From an uncultured Parasutterella sp. (GTDB lineage Bacteria > Pseudomonadota > Gammaproteobacteria > Burkholderiales > Burkholderiaceae_F): DNA of 40,855 nucleotides. The stretch lies in contig CANQMZ010000002.1 of the NCBI GenBank assembly GCA_947625105.1, positions 1 to 40,855 on the forward strand, written 5' to 3'. The notes below the pieces were generated by a model. It made no database searches. It worked only from the letters and a program-made list of their open reading frames with translations, and was not told the DNA's origin. Below are positions 24,222 to 32,548 of the stretch, in pieces. A program made the translations under genes and the position numbers. The number at the start of each line of letters is the position of its first letter. The stretch's first letter is position 1.

Positions 24222-24977
24222 TTGATTCAAGTTGCCCGAAATTTGACTATGGCATTTATTCGATCTGCTTTCTTTTGGCTGGTCTTCAGCGTGGTGATCG
24301 TGGTCTACGGCTTCGGCTTGTTCATCATGATTCCTTTTTCTTCAAGAGAAGTGAGGTATGGCATTATTCGTGCCTGGTGCGCCTTGGTGATTAACTTGAT
24401 GAAAAACATCTGCGGGCTTCGCTACAGGTTTATTAATACTGAAGAGATTCCAAAGAGCGGCCCGATTATTCTTTTGTCTAAACATCAATCAGGCTGGGAA
24501 ACCTTGGCCTTTACAGGCTTTTTGCCAAGAAAACTGAGCTTTGTGTATAAAAGGGAACTCCATAGGATTCCGGTTTTCGGTTGGGGTTTGGCTTCTCTCG
24601 GAATGCTCAGTATTGATCGCTCCAAGGGTAAGCTCGCTTTTGAGCACTTGAAGCAGCAAGTTCCCTCTTTTTTCTCCAAGGGGTGGGCTCTAGTCCTCTT
24701 TCCTGAAGGTACTCGTACAAGGCCCGGCAAAACGGTTAAATATAAGAGCGGCGGGGCGAGAATTGCCATTGATACCGGGACTGAAGTTATTCCGGTAGCG
24801 CTAAATTCTGGGGAATTTTGGCCTAAGGGTTCTTTTGTGATCCATCCCGGCGAAATCAAGGTTGTTTTCGGCCCGAAAATCAATCCTCAGGGTCTTTCCA
24901 CACATGAACTTAACGATAAAGTTTCCGCTTGGATTGAAACTGAGATGAAAAAGATCAGCCCGAAGTATTACAAATAG
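24222..24977 (+). CDS. plsC: 1-acyl-sn-glycerol-3-phosphate acyltransferase
   Basis: Membrane enzyme adding the second acyl chain in phosphatidic acid synthesis. It has an N-terminal hydrophobic helix (about 12-40), block I as SKHQSGWET (an H-x4-E variant common in betaproteobacterial members), block II GWGLASLGMLSIDR, block III FPEGTRT and a valine/proline-rich block IV (VIPVALNSG). The TTG at 24222 opens the frame; ATG 24249 (MAFIRS) is an equally likely true start since its N-terminus looks like family members and neither has a convincing ribosome-binding site. In many Burkholderiales gmhB lies between glyS and plsC; here only a hairpin does. Confidence 0.93.
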   Translation: MIQVARNLTMAFIRSAFFWLVFSVVIVVYGFGLFIMIPFSSREVRYGIIRAWCALVINLMKNICGLRYRFINTEEIPKSGPIILLSKHQSGWETLAFTGFLPRKLSFVYKRELHRIPVFGWGLASLGMLSIDRSKGKLAFEHLKQQVPSFFSKGWALVLFPEGTRTRPGKTVKYKSGGARIAIDTGTEVIPVALNSGEFWPKGSFVIHPGEIKVVFGPKINPQGLSTHELNDKVSAWIETEMKKISPKYYK

Positions 24978-24988
24978 CGGTAGTTTTG

Positions 24989-26125
24989 ATGAGTAACCCC
25001 GTTCACTCATTTTTTAAGCAACTGGAACTGTTTCTTGCCGGATTTGTCAATGGTATTCCCACTGACCCGAAAGAAGATAAAACTCCGGTTGTGCCTCAAA
25101 AACCACAGCCAGAAGGAATGGACCGACAGTCGCCTTCTCCGTCGGGACCTCTTATGGTAACTATCGGGGACCAACTGGTCTCATATGAATTGGTCAGAAA
25201 TGCCAAAAGAAAATACCTAGCTCTGGAAATAGGTTTAGATGGTACCCTTGTTGTTAGGGCTCCTAGGAATGTGACGATTGAATATGTAGAGCAGGTTTTA
25301 AAAACCAAGGCGGACTGGATTTTGGAAAGACTCAAAGAACAGAGCAGTCAAAGGCCGGTAACGCCACTTTATGAAAGCGATTGGGATTGCATCAGAGACG
25401 ATGCGATCCTTATTGACAACGATTGGGTGCCATTGGTTTTTGAGAAAAGCCCCAGAAGACGTTCTGTTTCTATGGTGGTTAGGAATAATACGGTTATTGT
25501 GCATATCCCGGCAAGACAAAGTATCAAGGAGGTCAGAAACTGGGTAATAAGACAAAGAGTCTGGATAGAAAAGCATTACAGGCAACAAAAACAAGTTTCT
25601 GAAACACGGGCAGACACTAGAGAGCAATTTTTTAAAAATCCCCAATTGACCTTGTTAGGAAAAGAATACGAAGTTATTAAAAAAGTGGAAAAAGGTAAAG
25701 ACAGGATTGAGGGATATCAAATTCTGCTTTTCTTTGAACCGATAAATATTGACGACCAAAAAGTTTTTGAAGGCAAATTGGTTGCCGTGTTAAAGGATTT
25801 TGCCCGGCAAGCTTTGGAAAAAGAAATTCGTTTGGTCATGGGGCAAATTCCCTTGATTGGTAGGCAATATCGCCAGATGAGACTGTCTTCTGCTAAAACG
25901 CGATGGGGCAGTTGCTCTTCCCGAGGAGTGATCTGTTTGAACTGGCGCCTGGTTTTGTTGGACTTGGAACTTGTGCGATATGTGATATGCCATGAGCTGG
26001 CTCACTTGGCTCAAATGAATCACAGCAAAAATTTTTGGCAGCTTGTTGGTACTTACTATCCAAATTACAAAGAGGCAGAGAAACGCTTAAAGGCGATCAG
26101 CCTCAAGGATTTTCCTTTGGGCTAG
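24989..26125 (+). CDS. YgjP/UtpA-like (DUF45, M48-type) zinc metallopeptidase with duplicated N-terminal module
   Basis: Putative cytosolic zinc metallopeptidase. The C-terminal half carries SSAKTRWGSCSSRG, then H335-E-L-A-H339 with a third ligand likely H345 in NHSKNFW, all hallmark YgjP features. Family members are usually about 230-280 residues; this one is 378. The excess comes from two copies of the small N-terminal beta module: residues about 64-118 (SYELVRNAKRKYLALEIG through DWILERLKEQ) and about 147-200 (VPLVFEKSPRRRSVSMVVR through VWIEKHYRQQ). A proline-rich stretch precedes the first copy. ATG 24989 lies 12 bases after plsC, preceded by an in-frame TTG. The 3' end overlaps rsmA, both stops sharing a CTAG palindrome. 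Confidence 0.88.
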   Translation: MSNPVHSFFKQLELFLAGFVNGIPTDPKEDKTPVVPQKPQPEGMDRQSPSPSGPLMVTIGDQLVSYELVRNAKRKYLALEIGLDGTLVVRAPRNVTIEYVEQVLKTKADWILERLKEQSSQRPVTPLYESDWDCIRDDAILIDNDWVPLVFEKSPRRRSVSMVVRNNTVIVHIPARQSIKEVRNWVIRQRVWIEKHYRQQKQVSETRADTREQFFKNPQLTLLGKEYEVIKKVEKGKDRIEGYQILLFFEPINIDDQKVFEGKLVAVLKDFARQALEKEIRLVMGQIPLIGRQYRQMRLSSAKTRWGSCSSRGVICLNWRLVLLDLELVRYVICHELAHLAQMNHSKNFWQLVGTYYPNYKEAEKRLKAISLKDFPLG

Positions 26126-26943
26126 TTCCTTTTTTCTCCGGGAAGCGGAATTTCGATGCCTTTTTCCGCTACCACTTTCGTTAGCTGCACGTACTGCTCA
26201 AGCGTGATTGTTTCTGCTCTGGCAGAAGGATCTATGCCAACACCGATAAGAATTTCGTTGGATATCCAACGACCTAGATTGTTTTTCAGGGTTTTTCTTC
26301 TCATCGAAAAAGAGGCGGCTACAACTCTATTAAATACAAAATCATCAATCGGTTCCGGATGCTCTACGGGAACCATCCTGACGACCGATGAAGTGACTTT
26401 TGGCGCGGGGTTGAACGCTTCGGGAGGCACGTCAAAGAGTTTCTCCATCCTGTATTTTCTTTGCAAAGAGACAGACAGTCTGCCGTAATCACGGCCTCCA
26501 GGCGAGGCGACCATCCGATCCACGACCTCTTTTTGGAGCATGAAGTGTTGGTCCAGAACATTTTGAGAAATGGTCGAAAGCGTAAATAACAGCGGACTGG
26601 AGATGTTGTAGGGCAGGTTACCGACTATCCGAAGTTTGGAACCGGCACAGTATTCTGACCAATCAAACTTCAAGGCATCTGCTTCAAAGATGGTTAATTC
26701 TTCGGGAGGAAATTGTTTTCTTAACCAACTTACTAGATCCCGATCTATTTCTACACAATCAATGTGGTGTGTCTTTTCAATCAATAGTTTGGTTAAAGCA
26801 GCCTGACCCGGTCCTATCTCAACGATTTTTTCTCCTACGACCGGATGAATGGCCTCGGCAATTTTCCCGATCCAAAAATCGTCGACAAGAAAATTCTGAC
26901 CGAACCTCTTTCGGGCGTGGTGGTGTTTCAGTACGTCAGCCAT
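26122..26943 (-). CDS. rsmA: 16S rRNA (adenine1518-N6/adenine1519-N6)-dimethyltransferase
   Basis: KsgA/RsmA, dimethylates two adjacent adenines near the 3' end of 16S rRNA during small-subunit maturation. At 273 residues it is normal length. Seen are RKRFGQNFLVD at the start, SAM motif I VEIGPGQAALT, EADALKFD, and the adenine-pocket motif NLPYNIS. The C-terminal domain SFSMRRKTLKNNL is also typical. It overlaps the YgjP-like gene by four bases. The start lies 7 bases after the T run of a strong terminator-like hairpin behind surA and has no visible Shine-Dalgarno sequence, so expression must rely on read-through or a promoter inside surA. pdxA, commonly between surA and rsmA, is absent. Confidence 0.97.
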   Translation of the reverse strand: MADVLKHHHARKRFGQNFLVDDFWIGKIAEAIHPVVGEKIVEIGPGQAALTKLLIEKTHHIDCVEIDRDLVSWLRKQFPPEELTIFEADALKFDWSEYCAGSKLRIVGNLPYNISSPLLFTLSTISQNVLDQHFMLQKEVVDRMVASPGGRDYGRLSVSLQRKYRMEKLFDVPPEAFNPAPKVTSSVVRMVPVEHPEPIDDFVFNRVVAASFSMRRKTLKNNLGRWISNEILIGVGIDPSARAETITLEQYVQLTKVVAEKGIEIPLPGEKRN

Positions 26944-26950
26944 AGGGTAG

Positions 26951-26986
26951 AAAAAGGCGCCTTAAATTACAGGAGAACTTAAGGCG
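26951..26986 (-). terminator. Intrinsic terminator between surA and rsmA
   Basis: On the minus strand CGCCTTAA (26986-26979) and TTAAGGCG (26965-26958) form a perfect 8-bp stem with a 13-nt loop; two C residues and then five T residues follow (26955-26951). It ends just 7 bases before the rsmA start codon, so it could also act as an attenuator for rsmA. Confidence 0.7.
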
Positions 26987-26994
26987 TCACGAAA

Positions 26995-28392
26995 TTAATC
27001 CGGCTCGGGTTTGTTGATACGTTTTTCCACATAGGCCTGGTCAACGAGTCTTTGTTCCCAATCAATGACGGCATCATTAAGTTTCTGTTGTCTGAGGGAT
27101 TCTCGGGCCTGCTGACGCAGTCTTTCATTTACTCCGCTTTGCGAACGTCTATCTAGGACTTGGAATATGTGCCAGCCGTAAGGAGTTTTAATGGGTTCGC
27201 TAATTTCACCCTTCGAGAGCTTCTTAATCTGATCTTCCATCTCAGGAGGGACATCACCCGGATAGAGCCAACCAAGGTCTCCGCCACGTGTGCCGCTAGG
27301 GTCTGCCGAATGCAACCGTGCCAGCGTTTGGAAATCGGCATCTCCCTTATCTAAACGATCTTTAAGATCTTTTAATCTCTGGATAACTACATTTTCCGGA
27401 GTGACATCGGTCGGCCTCATCATGATATGACGAACGTGAGTTTGTTCAACGGACTGATTTTCGATGCTACCCGGATCACGAACAGCGTTGATCTTAAAAA
27501 TCTGGAAGCTGTTATTGGTCCTAACAGGGATAATGTCGCCTGTGTTTCCTTTCTTGATGGCTTCCAGAATCAGCGGGGGAAGGTTACCCGCCGCAATCCA
27601 TCCCATTTGTCCTCCTTCCATAGCCTCAGGAGCTCTGGAGTAACGGGCGGCAAGTTGTCCAAAGTTAACGCCTCGATTGGCCTGATTTAAGACATTGTTA
27701 GCCAAATCTTGGGCTTCTTGTAATTTTGCCTGGCTCGGATTTTGAGGGAAGGCGATGACAATTCTTGAGAGCTGGTACTCGCGCCGTTTCTCTGGTCCCA
27801 ATTGGTCTTTGATGTACTGGTCAATTTCGCTTTCAGGAATCTGGATGGTTTCATCAACATCCTTTTCCCTGAGGCGCTGAGTCAGCAGATCGTTATAGAC
27901 CTGGTTTTTGAATGCGTTAAACGAAATTCCGTCTTGTTTCAGTCGTTGTTCAAGCTGCGGAACGGTAACCCCGTTGTTGTGTGCAATTTGCTCAATTGCG
28001 CCGTTAAGCATTGAGTCGTCAATTCTCAAACCTGTTTCCTTAGCTTTTTGGGCAATGACTCGTTCAACGATCATGCGTTCAAGCACCTGATCTCTGAGAG
28101 CCTCCATTGGCGGCAGTTGAATTTTCTGACGGCGGAGGTTCAAGGCCATCTGGTGAACTCTTTGTTGAAGTTCAATTTCAGTGACAACGTCGTTGTTGAC
28201 TACTGCGGCAATTCGGTCAACTGGGATGGGGCCGCTTTTAGCCGGCTGAGTTTTGGTAGCAGCCTTGGAGTTGTTCTTCTGAGCAAAGGCATTGTCAGGG
28301 CTCAAAGAGCCAAGTAGGCACACCGCACCGAGGGCGAAGATGAATGCGCTAAGTTTTTTCATATGTTTTGACAAGTTATTCATAGTAGTCAT
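26995..28392 (-). CDS. surA: Periplasmic chaperone and peptidyl-prolyl isomerase SurA
   Basis: Carries unfolded outer-membrane proteins, including LptD, across the periplasm to the BAM complex. From ATG 28392 the protein is 465 residues: signal peptide (MKKLSAFIFALGAVCLLG, cleavage near AFA-Q), the SurA N-domain (DRIAAVVNNDVVTEIEL onward), then two parvulin repeats recognisable as GQMGWIAAGNLPP and GGDLGWLYPGDVPPEM with their SFQIFKI and GWHIFQVL ends. The frame stays open into lptD to 28506. ATG 28383, overlapping the lptD stop in ATGAATAA, is an alternative; a GGGA precedes 28392. Either way it is coupled to lptD. Confidence 0.95.
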   Translation of the reverse strand: MTTMNNLSKHMKKLSAFIFALGAVCLLGSLSPDNAFAQKNNSKAATKTQPAKSGPIPVDRIAAVVNNDVVTEIELQQRVHQMALNLRRQKIQLPPMEALRDQVLERMIVERVIAQKAKETGLRIDDSMLNGAIEQIAHNNGVTVPQLEQRLKQDGISFNAFKNQVYNDLLTQRLREKDVDETIQIPESEIDQYIKDQLGPEKRREYQLSRIVIAFPQNPSQAKLQEAQDLANNVLNQANRGVNFGQLAARYSRAPEAMEGGQMGWIAAGNLPPLILEAIKKGNTGDIIPVRTNNSFQIFKINAVRDPGSIENQSVEQTHVRHIMMRPTDVTPENVVIQRLKDLKDRLDKGDADFQTLARLHSADPSGTRGGDLGWLYPGDVPPEMEDQIKKLSKGEISEPIKTPYGWHIFQVLDRRSQSGVNERLRQQARESLRQQKLNDAVIDWEQRLVDQAYVEKRINKPEPD

Positions 28393-30700
28393 AACGTCCC
28401 ACTTCAACCGGCTTCGGTCCAACCGGTTGGTAACCAATGATCCCTTCTCCGATCGCTTTAATCGGGCTCGAACCAAATGAACCGAGACCAACGAGCTCCA
28501 ATTCAAGGAAGAAGTTTGTTGTCGTTCGATTCTCAGTTCTCACGTAACGTTGCACTGCAGCTCTAAGTATCCAACAACCCGCGCGATATTCAAAGCCCAG
28601 TAACGATTCGATAATCTTTTTACTTCTCAAAGAGTAGTTATAACGGCCTACAGCAAACAGATCTTTAACCACCGGCCATTGGAAACCAAGGTCGATTTGT
28701 TTAATGTTGTAATAGTTATCGTACTCGGGACGATTATCAAACGTCGGATTGTAGTTGTATTGGTAGTACAGCGATATGGTCGAATGTTCTTGAGGATGGT
28801 AGCGGAAACCGGCCATAACCTTTGCTAGCTGGGACCAAGCTGAAGAGTACTGGATGGATGCTTCTGCTTTCAATCCCTTTACCAAGGTAAATTGTGTGGC
28901 AGCCAAAAGGTCGCTCTTATTCTGCGTGTTTGCCACTTGTCCCCACCACAGCCCAACTTTCTGATCGTCAAAATAATACCGTTGCCCTATGGTGGCATTA
29001 AACCATTCTTCCCCGGTATCTGCGTCAATGAATCGCGTCGTAATCGTGCCGGATAACTGATTGGCATTACTGATTCTGTCGTAACCGGAATACAGGTTTG
29101 GAGAGAACAGTTCAGCGAAGTTTAGGTCGGCCGCGGAACTCTCGAAGTTAGGCATTCTGCTTTGATTCCGGTAAGGAATATAAACATAGTAGAGCCTAGG
29201 CTCAATGGTCTGATCCATGGCCTTGCCAAAGATATTTGAATTACGTTCAAACACTAATCCGCCATCAATTGAGAAAATTGGCAACATTCTCTCGGAATGC
29301 TCGTCAATCCCACGGGCCTGATTTTTTAGATTGCTGTACCAGGTCATGCTGTATTCAGCTTTCGGGATTAAATGCCAAAATGAGCCTTGAAGAGGGTAGG
29401 AGATTGTCGAATTGATCATCGTCCTGTCGCCATCTCCACTATTTGCCCGATAAGAGGTGTTTTTGTACCCTCTCTTGAATCTGGTGGCCGTCAAGCGGCT
29501 TGAAAGTTCAAAACCATGGAAATCTGCAACGAAAGCACTGAGATTGAACTGAGGTTCTCTCTCATAGGGTTTCTCAACGTATCGTCCCTCCGGTCTTAAG
29601 GTTTGGTTTTTGTAAACACCTAAGGAAGTGCTCCAATAAGTCCTATTAAAACTTAACCACACGTTTTGTGGAAGCACATCTTCACTGGATTCTCTAAGGT
29701 CTGTGGAGAAATCCGAAATAAAATCATCATCCGAGACTTTTTGATAGTCCACTCCTAAATGCGGACCCGATTTGCCAAAACGCTGGTAATGCTTGAAATC
29801 CAATGCGTATCGGTAGTGCTTAGTCTCTTTGTCTTTAAAAAGAACATCATACTTGACGGTTCCGCCAAATGACGGCTGTAAATATCTGAACTCGTTTCCG
29901 ATCATCAACCCGCGCTTTGTCATCGGTTTGGCGGTGATTGTATAGTCGTAGTTAGGCGCGATGTTCCAGTAGTACGGAATCTCAAAGTTCACACCTAAAT
30001 TGGAGTTCATGCCAAAGGTTGGTGTCAACAGCCCTGATCTTCGTTTTTCGCTAATCGGGAATGTCAGATACGGTGAGTAAATAACAGGGATGCCACCGAT
30101 GTAAAGCGCAGAGTTATAAGCGGTTCCCGATTCGTCTATCTGATTCAAATCCAATGTGTCTGCACTAATCCACCAAGCTTTACTGCCTTCTTCGCAGGTG
30201 GTGATGATCGCGTTACACATTTTTGCCTTCCCATCTCCTTCGAGCTCAATTTTCTCTGATGTTCCTCTCATGGAGTTGGGGAGATATCGGAATTTTGCGT
30301 CTGGCATTTCACCGGTTTCGGCGTCTAGCTTGTAAGTGAGCCAAGGACCTTCGAATATCGTTCCGCCTTTGGCGACAAGAGCATGTCCGTTTGAGTAAAC
30401 CTCATCACTGGAAAAAGTGTAGGTAATGGTGTCACCTCGAAGTACTACTCCGCCCCTGCGAACCTCGGCATCATCAATGAGCTTTATGATTTCGTTGGGA
30501 GTGCCAATCTGTTTGAAAGCGGAAAAATAAGTCGGACTGTCATCTTTTTCGGTCGGCGAACCAATATCCAAGCGTCTGGCCAAACTCAGGTCAAGAGCCT
30601 TATTGGCAGAATCTGCCGTTTCCGCGGCAAAAAGACCGTCCGTGGCGACAGCAGCCGCTAGCACGGAGGCATAAAAACAAATAAGGCGAAACCGAGACAT
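28376..30700 (-). CDS. lptD: LPS-assembly protein LptD
   Basis: Outer-membrane barrel that, with LptE, inserts lipopolysaccharide in the outer leaflet. The 774-residue precursor has a signal peptide (cleavage near LFAAE), a jellyroll OstA/LptA-like region (DDAEVRRGGVVLRGDTITYTF, GPWLTYKLD), the plug-to-barrel segment YNSALYIGGIPVIYSPYLTFPISEKRRSG, and many aromatic-rich barrel strands to the C-terminus. Mature cysteines are only C162, C169 and C709; E. coli LptD uses four in two interdomain disulphides, so at most one such bond can form here. It is the first gene of the lptD-surA unit, divergent from amgK. The ribosome-binding site is weak. Confidence 0.95.
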   Translation of the reverse strand: MSRFRLICFYASVLAAAVATDGLFAAETADSANKALDLSLARRLDIGSPTEKDDSPTYFSAFKQIGTPNEIIKLIDDAEVRRGGVVLRGDTITYTFSSDEVYSNGHALVAKGGTIFEGPWLTYKLDAETGEMPDAKFRYLPNSMRGTSEKIELEGDGKAKMCNAIITTCEEGSKAWWISADTLDLNQIDESGTAYNSALYIGGIPVIYSPYLTFPISEKRRSGLLTPTFGMNSNLGVNFEIPYYWNIAPNYDYTITAKPMTKRGLMIGNEFRYLQPSFGGTVKYDVLFKDKETKHYRYALDFKHYQRFGKSGPHLGVDYQKVSDDDFISDFSTDLRESSEDVLPQNVWLSFNRTYWSTSLGVYKNQTLRPEGRYVEKPYEREPQFNLSAFVADFHGFELSSRLTATRFKRGYKNTSYRANSGDGDRTMINSTISYPLQGSFWHLIPKAEYSMTWYSNLKNQARGIDEHSERMLPIFSIDGGLVFERNSNIFGKAMDQTIEPRLYYVYIPYRNQSRMPNFESSAADLNFAELFSPNLYSGYDRISNANQLSGTITTRFIDADTGEEWFNATIGQRYYFDDQKVGLWWGQVANTQNKSDLLAATQFTLVKGLKAEASIQYSSAWSQLAKVMAGFRYHPQEHSTISLYYQYNYNPTFDNRPEYDNYYNIKQIDLGFQWPVVKDLFAVGRYNYSLRSKKIIESLLGFEYRAGCWILRAAVQRYVRTENRTTTNFFLELELVGLGSFGSSPIKAIGEGIIGYQPVGPKPVEVGRYDYYE

Positions 30701-30833
30701 GAGTTTGAGCGTTTTTCTTATCTAGTCAGTAAAATTGCACAGAACTATTTTTTGTGAACGGAATTATAGTTTAAAGGGCTTTAATAACCGATTAATGTCT
30801 CTGTTTAGCAATTTCTTTTAAAGAGGACGTTTC

Positions 30834-31841
30834 ATGACCGATCGCAAAGGGCAACTCGATAGCTGGTTGAAGCGAATAGGACCAAAATACCACTTGAAGC
30901 TCGAATCAATGACCCGAGCTTCATCGGATGCCAGTTTTAGAAGCTATTTCAGAATTCTGTCAGACGAGGGAAGCTATATTGTGATGGATTCTCCTCCCCC
31001 GATGGAAGATGTCAGCCCATTTATCAAAGTGGATCTACTGATGCAGAAGGCAGGGTTAAACGTCCCGAGGATTTTTGAAGAGGACAGAGCCAACGGTTTT
31101 CTTCTGTTGTCGGATTTGGGAACCAAAACTTATCTTGACGTTTTGAGCAAGGACAATGCCCCAAGACTCATGTCAGACGCTACAGATGCTTTGGTGAAGT
31201 TTCAGAAAGCAAGCCAAGAAGGTGTGTTGCCGCCTTACTCGGAGAAGTTACTGAGAACCGAGTTGGAGCTTTTCCCCGAATGGTATGTGAAAAAACATCT
31301 TGGCTGGGAGATATCGAAGGAAGACAGATCAATGTTTGACAAGATGTTTGATCTGATTATCAAAAAGAACCTCGATCAGCCAATGGTTTACGTTCATCGT
31401 GATTACATGCCTCGAAACCTCATGCTAACTGAGGAGAACAATCCGGGAATTTTGGATTTCCAGGATGCGGTCTATGGACCGATCAGCTACGACATCGCAT
31501 GCTTGTTTAGAGACGCCTTTATCTCGTGGACTGAGCCCGAGGTCCTCGATTGGACTATCCGTTATTGGGAAAAGGCAAGGCGGGTAGGTTTACCCGTCAG
31601 GGAAGATTTTGGAGCGTTTTGGGAGGATGTTGAGTGGATGGCCATTCAAAGGCACCTTAAAGTGCTCGGCATCTTTGCGAGAATCAATTATCGGGACGGC
31701 AAACCGAAGTACCTTGGTGATACACCTCGCTTTATTGGCTATGTGAAGACTGTAGCTGGCAGATTTGATGCACTTAAACCCATTGCGAGATATTTTGACC
31801 GGATCACAAATACGGAGCAGAAAGCAGGTTACACGTTCTGA
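30834..31841 (+). CDS. amgK: N-acetylmuramate/N-acetylglucosamine kinase (AmgK-like phosphotransferase)
   Basis: Sugar kinase of the aminoglycoside-phosphotransferase fold that phosphorylates the anomeric hydroxyl of MurNAc/GlcNAc in the murein recycling route that bypasses de novo MurA. Within 335 residues it shows the APH catalytic loop YVHRDYMPRNLM and metal-binding GILDFQDAVYGP. GAGGA at 30823-30827 supports ATG 30834. Assignment rests strongly on context: its stop overlaps the murU start (TGATG), the standard amgK-murU pair of beta- and gammaproteobacteria. The pathway is known to give intrinsic fosfomycin tolerance in Pseudomonas; that is family knowledge, not shown here. The divergent gene is lptD. 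Confidence 0.88.
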   Translation: MTDRKGQLDSWLKRIGPKYHLKLESMTRASSDASFRSYFRILSDEGSYIVMDSPPPMEDVSPFIKVDLLMQKAGLNVPRIFEEDRANGFLLLSDLGTKTYLDVLSKDNAPRLMSDATDALVKFQKASQEGVLPPYSEKLLRTELELFPEWYVKKHLGWEISKEDRSMFDKMFDLIIKKNLDQPMVYVHRDYMPRNLMLTEENNPGILDFQDAVYGPISYDIACLFRDAFISWTEPEVLDWTIRYWEKARRVGLPVREDFGAFWEDVEWMAIQRHLKVLGIFARINYRDGKPKYLGDTPRFIGYVKTVAGRFDALKPIARYFDRITNTEQKAGYTF

Positions 31842-32548
31842 TGAAAGCGTTAGTTTTAGCCGCAGGGCGCGGCAAAAGAATGAGGGAATTGACCGCTAAG
31901 AACTGCAAGCCGTTGCTTGCAGTTTGGGGTCGCCCCATGATTGAGTGGCAACTGCTTCAGTTGGAGAAGGCAGGTTTCAAAGATGTTGTTATTAATGCTG
32001 CCCACTGCAGCCACCTGTTGAAAGAAAAATTTGCTTCTGGTCGCTTTTCTTCTTTGAATATAGAGCTCTCGATTGAAGGGACTCGTTATGAAGACGCCTT
32101 GGAAACAAGAGGAGGAATTGCCAAGGCCCTGTCGTTGTTAACCGATGGTCGAGAGCCGTTTCTTGTGGTCTCAGGTGACATTGTGACCGACTTTGATTAC
32201 CACAGCCTATTGAAAAAAGCCGGAGAAATTAGAGCGGGACGTTTTCTTGCCCACTTGGTCCTAGTGCCGAATCCTGATTATCATCGCAGGGGTGACATGG
32301 GACTGGTTGACGGTAGAGTCGCTCGTGAACCCAAAGAATTCACCTATGGAAATATCGGAGTGTTTTCTCCCTCGTTATTTGAAGGAATTAAGCCTGAATT
32401 TGCGCCTCTTTTTCCTTGGCTCTATGGTTTCGTTGAAAGGGGCTCGGTGAGTGGAGAACTTTACGAAGGCTCATGGGCTAATGTCGGAACACCGGAAGAA
32501 CTGGCAAAAGTTGAAAACCAAGGTTCTTTCTTAGGACAAAATGGCTAA
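31841..32548 (+). CDS. murU: N-acetylmuramate alpha-1-phosphate uridylyltransferase MurU
   Basis: Nucleotidyltransferase that converts MurNAc-1-phosphate and UTP to UDP-MurNAc, the step after AmgK in peptidoglycan recycling. The 235-residue protein opens with the nucleotidyltransferase signature MKALVLAAGRGKRMRELT and KPLLAVWGRPMIEW, has the metal-binding SGDIVTDFD and ends with WANVGTPEELA. It starts inside the amgK stop codon and its own end overlaps dusB by eight bases, so the genes are tightly coupled. Confidence 0.92.
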   Translation: MKALVLAAGRGKRMRELTAKNCKPLLAVWGRPMIEWQLLQLEKAGFKDVVINAAHCSHLLKEKFASGRFSSLNIELSIEGTRYEDALETRGGIAKALSLLTDGREPFLVVSGDIVTDFDYHSLLKKAGEIRAGRFLAHLVLVPNPDYHRRGDMGLVDGRVAREPKEFTYGNIGVFSPSLFEGIKPEFAPLFPWLYGFVERGSVSGELYEGSWANVGTPEELAKVENQGSFLGQNG

